Positions 1 to 5,967 are shown, numbered from the stretch's first letter. The stretch is DNA of 6,073 nt from Oscillospiraceae bacterium (GCA_900768105.1 CAAGBQ010000047.1:1-6073), one strand, 5' to 3'. Made by a program: numbers and translations. The notes: a model not told the origin generated them from the sequence alone.

Positions 1-1285
1 CGGGAATACGCAGAAGGTCGGACTGAATCTGCATCATAATATTGCTTACGGAAGCGCCGCCATCCACATGGAGCACGGAAATTTCGCAGCCGGCATCCTT
101 ACGCATTGCCCTCATCATATCTGTAACCTGAAATGCTATCCCCTCAAGAGCAGCTCTGGCAATATGCGCCTTTGTTGTACCGCGGGTTATTCCGAGGATT
201 GCTCCGCGGGCGTACATATCCCAATGCGGCGCACCAAGTCCGGTAAACGCCGGCACAAGCACAACTCCGCCGGAATCCGGAACGGATTCCGCCAATGGGT
301 TCACTTCCGGCGCGGCGGAAATTATTCCAAGGCCGTCGCGCAGCCACTGAATGGTGCTTCCGCCGTTAAAAACGCTGCCCTCCAAAGCATATGTAGTCTT
401 TCCGCCTATGCTCCATGCAACGGTTGTAACAAGTCCGGAGGAGGAGCGCGCCGGAAAACCGCCCACATTCATAAGAGTAAAGCAGCCCGTGCCATAGGTA
501 TTTTTCGCGTCGCCGGGTTCAAAGCAGCCCTGGCCGAAAAGCGCCGCCTGCTGGTCGCCCGCCGCGCCGCATATCGGCGCCCCCGCAAGGCTTTCCAAGC
601 CTTCTATCTCCTCGGCAACATATCCGTAAAGGGCGGAATTTTCCACCGGCTTCGGAAGCATACACATAGGTATTTCAAGAAGCCTGCAAAGCTCCTCGTC
701 CCAATCCATCGTGTGGATATTAAAAAGCATGGTCCGGCAGGCGTTGGAGTAATCCGTAACATGGACCGCTCCCTTTGTCAGCTTCCAGATAAGCCATGTT
801 TCAACGGTTCCGAAAAGCAGCTCGCCGCGCTCTGCGCGCTCCCGCGCGCCATCCACATTATCAAGAATCCACTTTATTTTTGTTCCGGAAAAATAGGCAT
901 CCAATTTAAGACCGGTTTTTTCGGTGATTTCCTCACAAACCTCATCGCTTGCTATGGAATCGCAGATTTCCGCCGTTCTGCGGCACTGCCACACAATGGC
1001 GTTATAGATGGGTTTTCCGGTGGCCTTTTCCCAAACTATTGTGGTTTCCCTTTGATTGGTTATGCCCACCGCAGCAATTGGCGCGTTTGCAAGCCGCAGC
1101 GCCTCCGCCGCAGCCATACGCTCCGTTTCCCAAATTGCTTCCGGGTCGTGCTCCACCCAGCCCGGCTGCGGATATATCTGCTCATAAGGATACTGCCCGA
1201 CGGAGACAATTTCCCCCGCTTTATTAAAAACTATTGCGCGGGAACTGGTGGTTCCCTGGTCAAGCGCAAGCACAAATTCGTTCAA
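1..1285 (-). CDS. glpK: Glycerol kinase, 3' end cut by window edge
   Basis: ATP-dependent cytoplasmic kinase of the FGGY family that converts glycerol to sn-glycerol-3-phosphate. The frame is open from a TTG start at 1285 to the window edge and gives 428 codons; family members are about 495-500 aa, so roughly 70 C-terminal residues are missing. Visible landmarks: N-terminal phosphate-binding loop LALDQGTTSSR (residues 6-16); glycerol-contacting Arg79-Glu80 in TNQRETT; FGGY signature 1 YFSGTKIKWILDN (131-143); catalytic Asp in AGDQQAA (Asp244); NTYGTGC (262-268); FGGY signature 2 from Gly361 to Glu381; ADP-site DGG (408-410). The TTG start is chosen because AGGGGG lies 9 nt upstream, the next residues align with the family N-terminus, and no ATG/GTG/TTG lies in frame just upstream. 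The loop before GDQQ (209-247) has no histidine, unlike the HPr-phosphorylated GlpK of Bacillus and enterococci. Divergent from the hydrolase gene at 1410. Confidence 0.96.
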   Translation of the reverse strand, partial: MNEFVLALDQGTTSSRAIVFNKAGEIVSVGQYPYEQIYPQPGWVEHDPEAIWETERMAAAEALRLANAPIAAVGITNQRETTIVWEKATGKPIYNAIVWQCRRTAEICDSIASDEVCEEITEKTGLKLDAYFSGTKIKWILDNVDGARERAERGELLFGTVETWLIWKLTKGAVHVTDYSNACRTMLFNIHTMDWDEELCRLLEIPMCMLPKPVENSALYGYVAEEIEGLESLAGAPICGAAGDQQAALFGQGCFEPGDAKNTYGTGCFTLMNVGGFPARSSSGLVTTVAWSIGGKTTYALEGSVFNGGSTIQWLRDGLGIISAAPEVNPLAESVPDSGGVVLVPAFTGLGAPHWDMYARGAILGITRGTTKAHIARAALEGIAFQVTDMMRAMRKDAGCEISVLHVDGGASVSNIMMQIQSDLLRIP

Positions 1286-1294
1286 AACTGCGTT

Positions 1295-1300
1295 CCCCCT
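1295..1300 (-). promoter_or_regulatory. Ribosome binding site of glpK
   Basis: AGGGGG on the minus strand, 9 nt before the TTG codon at 1285. It is the main support for a TTG start, since no ATG exists near the conserved N-terminus. Confidence 0.75.
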
Positions 1301-1328
1301 GTCTTTTATCCCAAAAATGTGGTATACT
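1300..1328 (+). promoter_or_regulatory. Possible promoter of the hydrolase gene
   Basis: Plus-strand TATACT (1323-1328) sits in the left arm of the palindrome, with a poor -35 match (TGTCTT, 1300-1305) 17 bp upstream. A TATAAA at 1352-1357 is an alternative -10, also without a good -35. The promoter is assumed mainly because the gene has no co-oriented neighbour upstream and because the palindrome mirrors the glpK -10. Confidence 0.35.
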
Positions 1329-1350
1329 CTTTTTATAAAAAAGTATACCA
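1320..1350. promoter_or_regulatory. 31-bp palindrome, candidate operator shared by glpK and the hydrolase gene
   Basis: Arms TGGTATACT (1320-1328) and AGTATACCA (1342-1350) are perfect inverted repeats. The AT-rich centre continues the symmetry apart from one mismatched pair (1329/1341) and the central bases. The arm centres are 22 bp apart, about two helical turns, as expected for a dimeric repressor. Each arm contains a TATACT hexamer, one reading towards each flanking gene, so a bound protein would cover both candidate -10 boxes. The TGGTATAC half-site vaguely resembles GntR/HutC-type operators, but the regulator is not in the window and this family assignment is only a suggestion. Confidence 0.55.
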
Positions 1351-1370
1351 GTATAAAACGGCGTTTGCAA
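1342..1370 (-). promoter_or_regulatory. Sigma-A promoter candidate for glpK
   Basis: Minus-strand TTGCAA (-35, 1365-1370), 17-bp spacer, TATACT (-10, 1342-1347). The predicted transcription start is near 1335, giving a leader of about 50 nt before the TTG codon. The -10 lies inside the right arm of the 31-bp palindrome. A partial catabolite-control-like sequence (TGCAAACG plus a weaker second half, 1356-1369) overlaps the -35. Confidence 0.6.
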
Positions 1371-1393
1371 GCCGGATTTAACTTTTTTACAGC

Positions 1394-1400
1394 AAAGGAG
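1394..1400 (+). promoter_or_regulatory. Ribosome binding site of the hydrolase gene
   Basis: AAAGGAG, 9 nt before the ATG at 1410. It fixes the start at 1410 rather than at the far-upstream in-frame codon near 1248, which would overlap glpK and add 54 residues without family character. Confidence 0.85.
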
Positions 1401-1409
1401 AAATGCAAA

Positions 1410-2336
1410 ATGTCGGCTCACAGCGAATTTTTCTTTCCGTCCAGTGACGGAAAAACCCAAATCCACGCGGAGCAATGGCTTCCGGAGGGCGAAATAAAGG
1501 CGGTTTTACAGATTTCCCACGGCGTTTCGGAGTATGTCGGGCGCTATGCGCCTTTTGCCGAATACCTTACGCAAAACGGCTTTGCCGTTATCGGCGGCGA
1601 CCACCTCGGCCACGGAAAATCGGTCGCAGAGGGCGCGCCGAGAATATATTTCGGCGAACACGACGGCTGGAAACATGTGGTCGACGATGTTGCGCGCCTG
1701 CGCGCCATCGGCAAAGAAAAATTTCCGAATGTACCCTATTTTATTATGGGGCACAGCATGGGTTCATTTATTACCCGCACCTACCTTATCCGCTATCCCG
1801 GCGAGGTTGACGGCGCGGTTATTATGGGCACCGGCCAGCAAAGCCCGCTCCTTACCGGAAGCGGCAGGCTTATTGCAAAAATCATAGGCGGGCGCCAAGG
1901 CTTCGGCACAACAAGCAAAACCGTCAACAGCCTTGCTTTCGGCAGCTATAACAAACCCTTCGAGCCAAAGCGCACCGAGTTCGACTGGCTTTCCGCCAAT
2001 CCGGATAATGTGGACCGCTATATTGCGGACCCTCTTTGCGGAGAGGACGCCACCGTCGGCCTTTTTTACGAAATGCTTGGCGGAATCCGCTTTGTCGGAA
2101 AGCAGGGAAATGTTAACAAAATGGATACCGCAATGCCTGTGCTCTTTATCTCCGGCGCGGACGACCCCGTCGGCGGGGCAAAGGGCGCGGCCGCGGCTTA
2201 TAATACTTTTAAGAAAGCGGGCGTTTCCGACCTTACTCTGAAGCTTTATCCCGGACTTCGCCACGAAATTCTAAATGAACGCAAAAACGCCGAGATTTAT
2301 GAATATATCCGCGGATGGCTGGAAAAAAGAATATAA
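1410..2336 (+). CDS. Alpha/beta hydrolase, monoacylglycerol lipase / lysophospholipase-like
   Basis: Predicted cytoplasmic serine hydrolase of the Hydrolase_4 (serine aminopeptidase S33 / monoglyceride lipase-like) family, 308 aa, a normal length. Visible landmarks: oxyanion-hole segment ISHGVSEYVGRY (35-46); GDHLGHGKS (63-71); nucleophile elbow GHSMGS with Ser116; acid residue in SGADDPVG, most likely Asp252; catalytic His285 in LRHEILNE. There is no signal peptide; residue 1 is close to the start of the domain. The family removes acyl chains from monoacylglycerols or lysophospholipids; the exact substrate cannot be read from sequence. Divergence from glycerol kinase across a shared palindrome suggests that the released glycerol is fed to GlpK. 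The gene is monocistronic here, with the first strong terminator about 200 nt downstream. Confidence 0.88.
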   Translation: MSAHSEFFFPSSDGKTQIHAEQWLPEGEIKAVLQISHGVSEYVGRYAPFAEYLTQNGFAVIGGDHLGHGKSVAEGAPRIYFGEHDGWKHVVDDVARLRAIGKEKFPNVPYFIMGHSMGSFITRTYLIRYPGEVDGAVIMGTGQQSPLLTGSGRLIAKIIGGRQGFGTTSKTVNSLAFGSYNKPFEPKRTEFDWLSANPDNVDRYIADPLCGEDATVGLFYEMLGGIRFVGKQGNVNKMDTAMPVLFISGADDPVGGAKGAAAAYNTFKKAGVSDLTLKLYPGLRHEILNERKNAEIYEYIRGWLEKRI

Positions 2337-2540
2337 AATCGGCTTATCGCCCCCTCCGCCGGTGGGATGATTTTTGTATTTGCGGCGTTTTGACCGCATA
2401 AATTTTACAATATGTCAAAACGGCCGTTTATTTTACAGTTTGTTTAAAATCTCTCCATAGCCGCGCCACAATTTCTGGGTAATATATAGTTACACTTCAT
2501 TTTTCATATTTTCCTTCTCTTTTCTATTTCTTTTTTAACG
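2337..2540. other. Gene-free stretch downstream of the hydrolase gene
   Basis: No credible coding frame. A short hairpin TGCGG/CCGCA (2381-2385 / 2394-2398, 8-nt loop) is followed by TAAATTTT and could be a weak terminator for the hydrolase gene. AAACGGCCGTTT at 2418-2429 is a perfect 12-bp palindrome without a loop. The rest is T-rich and shows nothing I can name. Confidence 0.5.
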
Positions 2541-2579
2541 AAAAAAATATTCCGCCGAAAAACGGCGGAATATTTTTTT
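2541..2579. terminator. Strong bidirectional intrinsic terminator
   Basis: Perfect 17-bp stem (2541-2557 with 2563-2579) around an AAAAA loop. The GC-rich core CCGCCG/CGGCGG is flanked by A7 and T7, so both strands give a hairpin ending in a T run. It ends plus-strand transcription from the hydrolase gene and would also stop any minus-strand transcript from the guaA-upstream region. Confidence 0.93.
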
Positions 2580-2837
2580 GCGTATTTATTTTTTGAATAT
2601 CACTTTTCTTGGAATATTGCTCTTTACATAAGCATCTTACACGGTTTTATGCTGTTTCTTTGTAGGTGAAAGCCGCTCCGCTTATATAAACCCAAAATCG
2701 CAAAAGTGCAATGCAAATTTTGTGCTGCTCATAAGCCGTTTGCAATTCGGTCCTTCCGTTATCGCTTTTTCCTTTAAAGCAGCGGCCGTTCCCTATTTTA
2801 CACTGCAAATATCTAAATGTTCCGCCCGAATCCCCGC
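2580..2837. other. Gene-free stretch upstream of the guaA promoter
   Basis: About 260 bp with no supported gene. No purine-riboswitch core is visible, and the guaA promoter lies downstream of this stretch. On the minus strand, TTGCAC (2706-2711) and TATATA (2683-2688) with a 17-bp spacer could start a transcript of about 135 nt ending at the terminator at 2541-2579. A weak AGCAT/ATGCT stem (2631-2635 / 2649-2653) lies within it. The longest minus-strand ATG frame noticed here is 16 codons with no ribosome binding site. Confidence 0.4.
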
Positions 2838-2866
2838 TTGACAGCGCATATGTCCAAAGCTATAAT
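2838..2866 (+). promoter_or_regulatory. Consensus sigma-A promoter of guaA
   Basis: TTGACA (2838-2843), 17-bp spacer, TATAAT (2861-2866): a perfect match to the housekeeping consensus. The transcription start is expected near 2873, leaving a leader of only about 39 nt. Confidence 0.92.
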
Positions 2867-2882
2867 TATTATGTAATAATAT

Positions 2883-2899
2883 TGCGTTTTTTTAACGCA
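2883..2899 (+). promoter_or_regulatory. Small hairpin in the guaA leader
   Basis: TGCGTT (2883-2888) pairs with AACGCA (2894-2899) around a T5 loop, ending 2 nt before the GGAGG. It is too short and lacks a T tail, so it is not a terminator. It may stabilise the 5' end or affect ribosome access. Confidence 0.4.
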
Positions 2900-2901
2900 G
2901 C

Positions 2902-2906
2902 GGAGG
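2902..2906 (+). promoter_or_regulatory. Ribosome binding site of guaA
   Basis: GGAGG, 5 nt before the ATG at 2912. It decides for this ATG over the in-frame TTG at 2882, which lies in the leader hairpin without its own ribosome binding site. Confidence 0.85.
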
Positions 2907-2911
2907 AAGAA

Positions 2912-4438
2912 ATGAAAAACCAGACAATAATTATCCTCGATTTCGGCGGCCAGTACCGCGAGCTTATCGCACGCCGCGTGCGCGAGCTTGGAGTATACTC
3001 CGAAATCAAGCCTTGTGATATTTCCCTTGAGGAAATCAAAAAAATCGCTCCCATCGGCATTATTCTTACCGGCGGTCCTAACAGCGTTTATGCGGATGAA
3101 ACCCTGCGCTGTGACCCCGAAATTTTTAATCTCGGTATTCCTGTTCTCGGAATATGCTACGGCGCCCAGCTTATGACCTATACCCTCGGCGGAAAGGTTG
3201 AAGCCTGCTCCACAAGCGAATACGGAAGAACCCGCGTAAAAATTGACCCGCAGTTCAAGCTTTTTGAGGGATTGGACGAGCACCAGCTTGTCCTTATGAG
3301 CCATACCGACCGCATTGTTGAAATGCCGGCGGGCTTTTCTCTTGCGGCGTCTTCCGAAGACTGCCCGTTTGCCGCCATTGTTGACGAGAACCGCGGCTTT
3401 GTGGCAACTCAGTTCCATCCGGAAGTAAACGCCACCGAAAACGGCAAAGCCATGCTCCGCAACTTTGTTTATAATTATTGCCACGCCGCGGGCGACTATA
3501 ATATGGATGATTTCATTGAAAAGCAGGTTGCCGCCATCCGCGAGCAGGTAGGAAAAGAGCGCGTGATTCTCGGCCTTTCCGGCGGAGTTGACTCCGCCGT
3601 CTGCGCAGCCCTTCTTGCAAAAGCCATCCCCGGGCAGGCAGTATGTATTTTTGTTGATACCGGCCTTATGCGCAAAAATGAAGGCGACGAGGTTGAAGCC
3701 GCATTCGGCTCCCGCGACCTTACCTTTGTCCGCGTTAATGCCGAAAAACGCTTTCTTGAAGCCCTCGACGGCGTAACCGAGCCTGAAAAGAAGCGTAAAA
3801 TCATCGGCAAATACTTTGTTGATATTTTTGATGAGGAATCCGCAAAATACGGCGATGCAAAATTCCTTGCTCAAGGCACAATTTACCCCGATGTAGTCGA
3901 ATCCGGCACTAAAGGCTCCGCCACAATAAAAAGCCACCACAATGTAGGCGGTCTGCCTAAAGATATGCGCTTTGTCGGTCTTGTGGAACCGCTCCGCAGC
4001 CTGTTTAAGGACGAGGTTCGCACCCTTGGCGCGAAGCTTGGCCTACCCTCCTACATCACCAATCGCCAACCGTTCCCCGGTCCCGGTCTTGGTGTGCGCT
4101 GCATCGGCGCAATCACCAAAGAAAAGCTTGACCTTCTCCGCGAGGCGGATGCCATTTGGCGTGAGGAGCTTGAAAGCAATCATGTTCCCGCCGACCAATA
4201 TTTTGCCGTGCTCACGGATATGCGCTCCGTCGGCGTTATGGGCGACTTCCGCACCTATGATTATACGATTGCGCTTCGCGCGGTGGTAACCTCCGACTTT
4301 ATGACCGCGGAATATGCCCCTGTCCCTCACGAGGTTCTTGCCGAGGCCTCCCGCCGCATCACCAACGAAGTGAAGGGCGTTAACCGCGTTGTCTACGACA
4401 TCACCGGCAAGCCCCCGGCAACCATTGAGTGGGAGTAA
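2912..4438 (+). CDS. guaA: GMP synthase (glutamine-hydrolysing)
   Basis: Cytoplasmic enzyme making GMP from XMP, glutamine and ATP, the last step of de novo guanine nucleotide synthesis. It is complete at 508 aa, in the usual 505-525 range. The N-terminal class I glutamine amidotransferase domain (about 1-190) has nucleophile Cys82 in GICYGAQLM and partners His169 and Glu171 in QFHPEV. The ATP pyrophosphatase domain follows, with P-loop LSGGVDS (222-228) and VDTGLMRKNE (248-257). The C-terminal dimerisation domain has GSATIKSHHNVGGLP, RQPFPGPGLGVR and the hallmark end PPATIEWE. All catalytic motifs are intact. It is transcribed alone from its own consensus promoter, and base composition is GC-rich compared with the DNA that follows. 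The last codons and stop are a known insertion target for integrative elements; the gene here ends normally. Confidence 0.98.
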   Translation: MKNQTIIILDFGGQYRELIARRVRELGVYSEIKPCDISLEEIKKIAPIGIILTGGPNSVYADETLRCDPEIFNLGIPVLGICYGAQLMTYTLGGKVEACSTSEYGRTRVKIDPQFKLFEGLDEHQLVLMSHTDRIVEMPAGFSLAASSEDCPFAAIVDENRGFVATQFHPEVNATENGKAMLRNFVYNYCHAAGDYNMDDFIEKQVAAIREQVGKERVILGLSGGVDSAVCAALLAKAIPGQAVCIFVDTGLMRKNEGDEVEAAFGSRDLTFVRVNAEKRFLEALDGVTEPEKKRKIIGKYFVDIFDEESAKYGDAKFLAQGTIYPDVVESGTKGSATIKSHHNVGGLPKDMRFVGLVEPLRSLFKDEVRTLGAKLGLPSYITNRQPFPGPGLGVRCIGAITKEKLDLLREADAIWREELESNHVPADQYFAVLTDMRSVGVMGDFRTYDYTIALRAVVTSDFMTAEYAPVPHEVLAEASRRITNEVKGVNRVVYDITGKPPATIEWE

Positions 4439-4477
4439 TTTCACACCCGTGAAAAAGCCTTATTTTACTGGGCTTTT
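4439..4477 (+). terminator. Candidate guaA terminator and overlapping stem-loop
   Basis: AAAAGCC (4453-4459) pairs with GGCTTTT (4471-4477) around an 11-nt loop and ends in TTTT, a weak terminator. A second, mutually exclusive hairpin TTTCAC/GTGAAA (4439-4444 / 4449-4454) begins right after the guaA stop codon. The first is plausibly the native terminator of guaA. Confidence 0.45.
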
Positions 4478-4496
4478 ACCGCTTGTATATGCTTTT

Positions 4497-4515
4497 TGGC
4501 AACAAAATGGCAACA
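4497..4515. repeat. Tandem direct repeat TGGCAACA, 11-bp spacing
   Basis: TGGCAACA at 4497-4504 and again at 4508-4515, separated by AAA, so the repeats lie on the same face of the helix. It sits about 60 bp after the guaA stop, where the GC-rich core gives way to AT-rich DNA. The arrangement resembles arm-type sites bound by the N-terminal domain of tyrosine recombinases near element ends. That role is inferred; only the repeat is seen. Confidence 0.5.
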
Positions 4516-4537
4516 TAATTTGAATTATTGTAAAAGT

Positions 4538-4576
4538 AAAGAGCTATCAGATTTTTTGAAAGTCTGATAGCTCTTT
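4538..4576. terminator. Strong bidirectional terminator between guaA and the minus-strand gene
   Basis: A 14-bp perfect stem AAAGAGCTATCAGA / TCTGATAGCTCTTT (4538-4551 with 4563-4576). The loop can extend the stem by a few T-A pairs. A/T runs flank it on both sides. It lies 11 bp past the stop codon of the minus-strand gene and about 100 bp past guaA, so it separates two convergent units. Confidence 0.9.
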
Positions 4577-4587
4577 TTGACGTTGCA

Positions 4588-5241
4588 TTAAAAGGTAAGT
4601 GCTTTTATCATATTTATTATTGCTGTTGTTAACGGTAAAAATTTGTTCAGAATATCAACTACTTTCTTGGTGGTATTTTTTTCCGGAGAGCCCTTTGAAA
4701 GTTGATAGAGAAATGACTGTAATGTTTCTTTGTCAAAATCAGATAAATTATTTTCACTTTTGATGAATTTTTGAATTTCTGTTTCTATATCAAAATATTG
4801 ACTTTGTTGAATAGAAACTTGATTATTATCTCCATTAATGTATGTGTTATTTATATTTCCGTAATTGGATGATGTTAATTCAATATTTTTAATTACAGAT
4901 TTGCAATCTCTGTAAAATCCTTTGGGAAATATATCATCAACTTGGGGAATATGAGCTTGATTATGATATAGAAATTCGACTCTAAAAAATCGTCCCTCGT
5001 ATTCAAAACGATCTGAAAACATCGTTTTAATAGCGTTTAATTTGCCTTCTTGCCAAAATAAGTATGGGATAATTATGTAATCTACACCATTATTGTTTTC
5101 AATATAGTATCTAATTATTTTATTTGTATAATCGATTTTCATATCTTTTCTACGAAGAAAATCAAAAAATAAGAAAAATAAAAACATTATTACTATTATA
5201 ACCATAACAGGAACAGGCCAATAATGACTAATCTTATCCAT
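4588..5241 (-). CDS. Single-pass membrane protein of unknown function with GDNN segment
   Basis: Not recognised; 217 aa. One strongly hydrophobic segment spans about residues 9-28 and is followed by RRKDMK, which predicts the C-terminal part in the cytoplasm. Residues 35-122 look like a small mixed alpha/beta domain rich in aromatics (IIIPYLFWQEGK, RFFRVEFLYH). An Asn-rich stretch NYGNINNTYINGDNNQVSI (about 126-144) resembles linkers seen in some bacterial conflict or effector-associated proteins. A charged helical region (150-190) precedes a hydrophobic C-terminal helix (198-216). The start is the ATG at 5241 with GAGGAG 11 nt upstream. The gene is very AT-rich compared with guaA, a sign of recent acquisition. 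It lies 57 bp downstream of the Xre repressor on the same strand and may be cotranscribed with it. Function is unknown; accessory cargo of a mobile element is the best guess. Confidence 0.8.
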   Translation of the reverse strand: MDKISHYWPVPVMVIIVIMFLFFLFFDFLRRKDMKIDYTNKIIRYYIENNNGVDYIIIPYLFWQEGKLNAIKTMFSDRFEYEGRFFRVEFLYHNQAHIPQVDDIFPKGFYRDCKSVIKNIELTSSNYGNINNTYINGDNNQVSIQQSQYFDIETEIQKFIKSENNLSDFDKETLQSFLYQLSKGSPEKNTTKKVVDILNKFLPLTTAIINMIKALTF

Positions 5242-5264
5242 ATTTTATATATCTCCTCATTCTT

Positions 5265-5297
5265 AAAAAATTATCTTACTGATGTTAGATTTTTTTA
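5265..5297. terminator. Weak hairpin between the repressor and the membrane-protein gene
   Basis: ATCTTAC (5273-5279) and GTTAGAT (5284-5290) pair with one T-T mismatch around a TGAT loop. There are T runs on both sides (minus-strand T6 at 5265-5270, plus-strand T run to 5297). It could act as a partial terminator reducing read-through from the repressor gene into the membrane-protein gene. Confidence 0.4.
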
Positions 5298-5298
5298 A

Positions 5299-5829
5299 TT
5301 AGCCGTTTTTCAGTTTGTCTTTGAAAGCTTCGACCATTGCGTCGCTGAAATTCTGTGACGGTACTTTTACATATCCGGAGGTTTTATCATATTTCGGGTA
5401 GTTATAACGCCACTTATCATAATCGTCACGGTTAATATCGCCGTTATGATATTTTTCAGATTGCTCCGCCCACGCATTTAACATTTCCGAAAGTTCTGTT
5501 GCATCCGTTCCCTTTTTAGGATCTGCATATATTAAAACACCGTTTTCTGTCTTTTCTATTGTCAATCCGTATCTGTCCTCTAATGTAAACAGCGTGTGCA
5601 TTAAGCCGATGTAGCTGTCAATGTCGGGTACGGAAAGTGCCTGCGGCGATATTTCGAAAACCTCGGCAAGCTTGTTTGTTAAATCTGCTTTCGGCGTTCT
5701 CGAACCCGACTCATATTGAGCCATACGAATATCGGCAGTCTTTTCGGGAAAGCCGACTATCGTTCCTAAATACTTTTGTGTCATTCCTCGCAGGTTGCGA
5801 AAAAAACGAATTCTCTCACCGATTGCCAT
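5299..5829 (-). CDS. Xre-family helix-turn-helix transcriptional regulator
   Basis: DNA-binding regulator of the Cro/CI (HTH_3) class, 176 aa. The N-terminal HTH covers about residues 4-66, with IGERIRFFRNLRGMTQKYLG followed by the recognition region around RMAQYESGSRTPKADLTNKLAEVF. The rest (about 70-176) is an acidic, helical domain with a conserved-looking core IDSYIGLMHTLFTLEDRYGLT and a segment YDKWRYNYPKYD. This overall type is, from memory, common on integrative conjugative elements of Clostridia; I could not check it. The start is the ATG at 5829 with AAGGAG (5840-5845) 10 nt upstream. The gene has its own promoter on the minus strand, overlapped by a copy of a 10-bp repeat, which suggests autoregulation. 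It probably controls genes of the element. Confidence 0.9.
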   Translation of the reverse strand: MAIGERIRFFRNLRGMTQKYLGTIVGFPEKTADIRMAQYESGSRTPKADLTNKLAEVFEISPQALSVPDIDSYIGLMHTLFTLEDRYGLTIEKTENGVLIYADPKKGTDATELSEMLNAWAEQSEKYHNGDINRDDYDKWRYNYPKYDKTSGYVKVPSQNFSDAMVEAFKDKLKNG

Positions 5830-5864
5830 AAAGTTTACACTCCTTATTTATGTAATGTGCAATT

Positions 5865-5894
5865 AGTATATCATATATGTTTAGTGTATGTCAA
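5865..5894 (-). promoter_or_regulatory. Promoter of the Xre regulator gene
   Basis: Minus-strand TTGACA (5889-5894), 18-bp spacer, TATACT (5865-5870). The start is expected near 5858, leaving a leader of about 30 nt with AAGGAG before the ATG at 5829. One copy of the GTTTAGTRTA repeat (5879-5888) lies in the spacer next to the -35. Confidence 0.8.
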
Positions 5895-5963
5895 GAAAAC
5901 TAAAACAAAAAAGTTAAATATTTTCCTGAAAACCACTTGACATTACGGAATTTGTTTAGTATA
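5879..5963. repeat. Two copies of GTTTAGTRTA, candidate repressor operators
   Basis: GTTTAGTGTA at 5879-5888 and GTTTAGTATA at 5954-5963 differ at one base. The first lies between the -35 and -10 of the regulator promoter; the second overlaps the -10 of the plus-strand promoter. An inverted, imperfect third copy (AACTAAAAC, 5898-5906) lies between them. Placement over two divergent promoters is what a CI/Cro-like regulator would need. Confidence 0.45.
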
Positions 5964-5965
5964 AT
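5937..5965 (+). promoter_or_regulatory. Consensus sigma-A promoter pointing off the right edge
   Basis: TTGACA (5937-5942), 17-bp spacer, TATAAT (5960-5965): a perfect match. The start is expected near 5972. No plus-strand gene with a good ribosome binding site follows within the remaining 100 bp, so its target is outside the window or it makes an antisense or leader transcript. Confidence 0.75.
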
Positions 5966-5967
5966 CA

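Noticed and set aside
68..1381. Long plus-strand open frame (437 codons) over the left part
   Set aside because: It is antisense to glpK, has no family character and no ribosome binding site. The minus-strand frame carries every glycerol kinase motif.
1248..1409. N-terminal extension of the hydrolase by 54 residues
   Set aside because: It would overlap glpK and the palindrome, encodes non-family sequence, and lacks the good AAAGGAG that precedes the ATG at 1410.
1764..2264. Minus-strand open frame of 166 codons within the hydrolase gene
   Set aside because: Shadow frame opposite the catalytic hydrolase sequence, with no independent start signals.
2700..2735. 16-codon minus-strand ATG frame starting near 2732
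   Set aside because: No ribosome binding site, very short, and no recognisable product.
2580..2911. Purine (guanine) riboswitch before guaA
   Set aside because: The aptamer core motifs are not seen, and the consensus promoter leaves a leader of only about 39 nt, too short for one.
2813..3940. Long minus-strand open frame (375 codons) over guaA
   Set aside because: Shadow of guaA. The plus strand has intact GMP synthase motifs, a consensus promoter and a ribosome binding site.
4043..4444. Minus-strand open frame of 133 codons over the guaA 3' end
   Set aside because: It lies opposite the conserved dimerisation domain of GuaA and has no support of its own.
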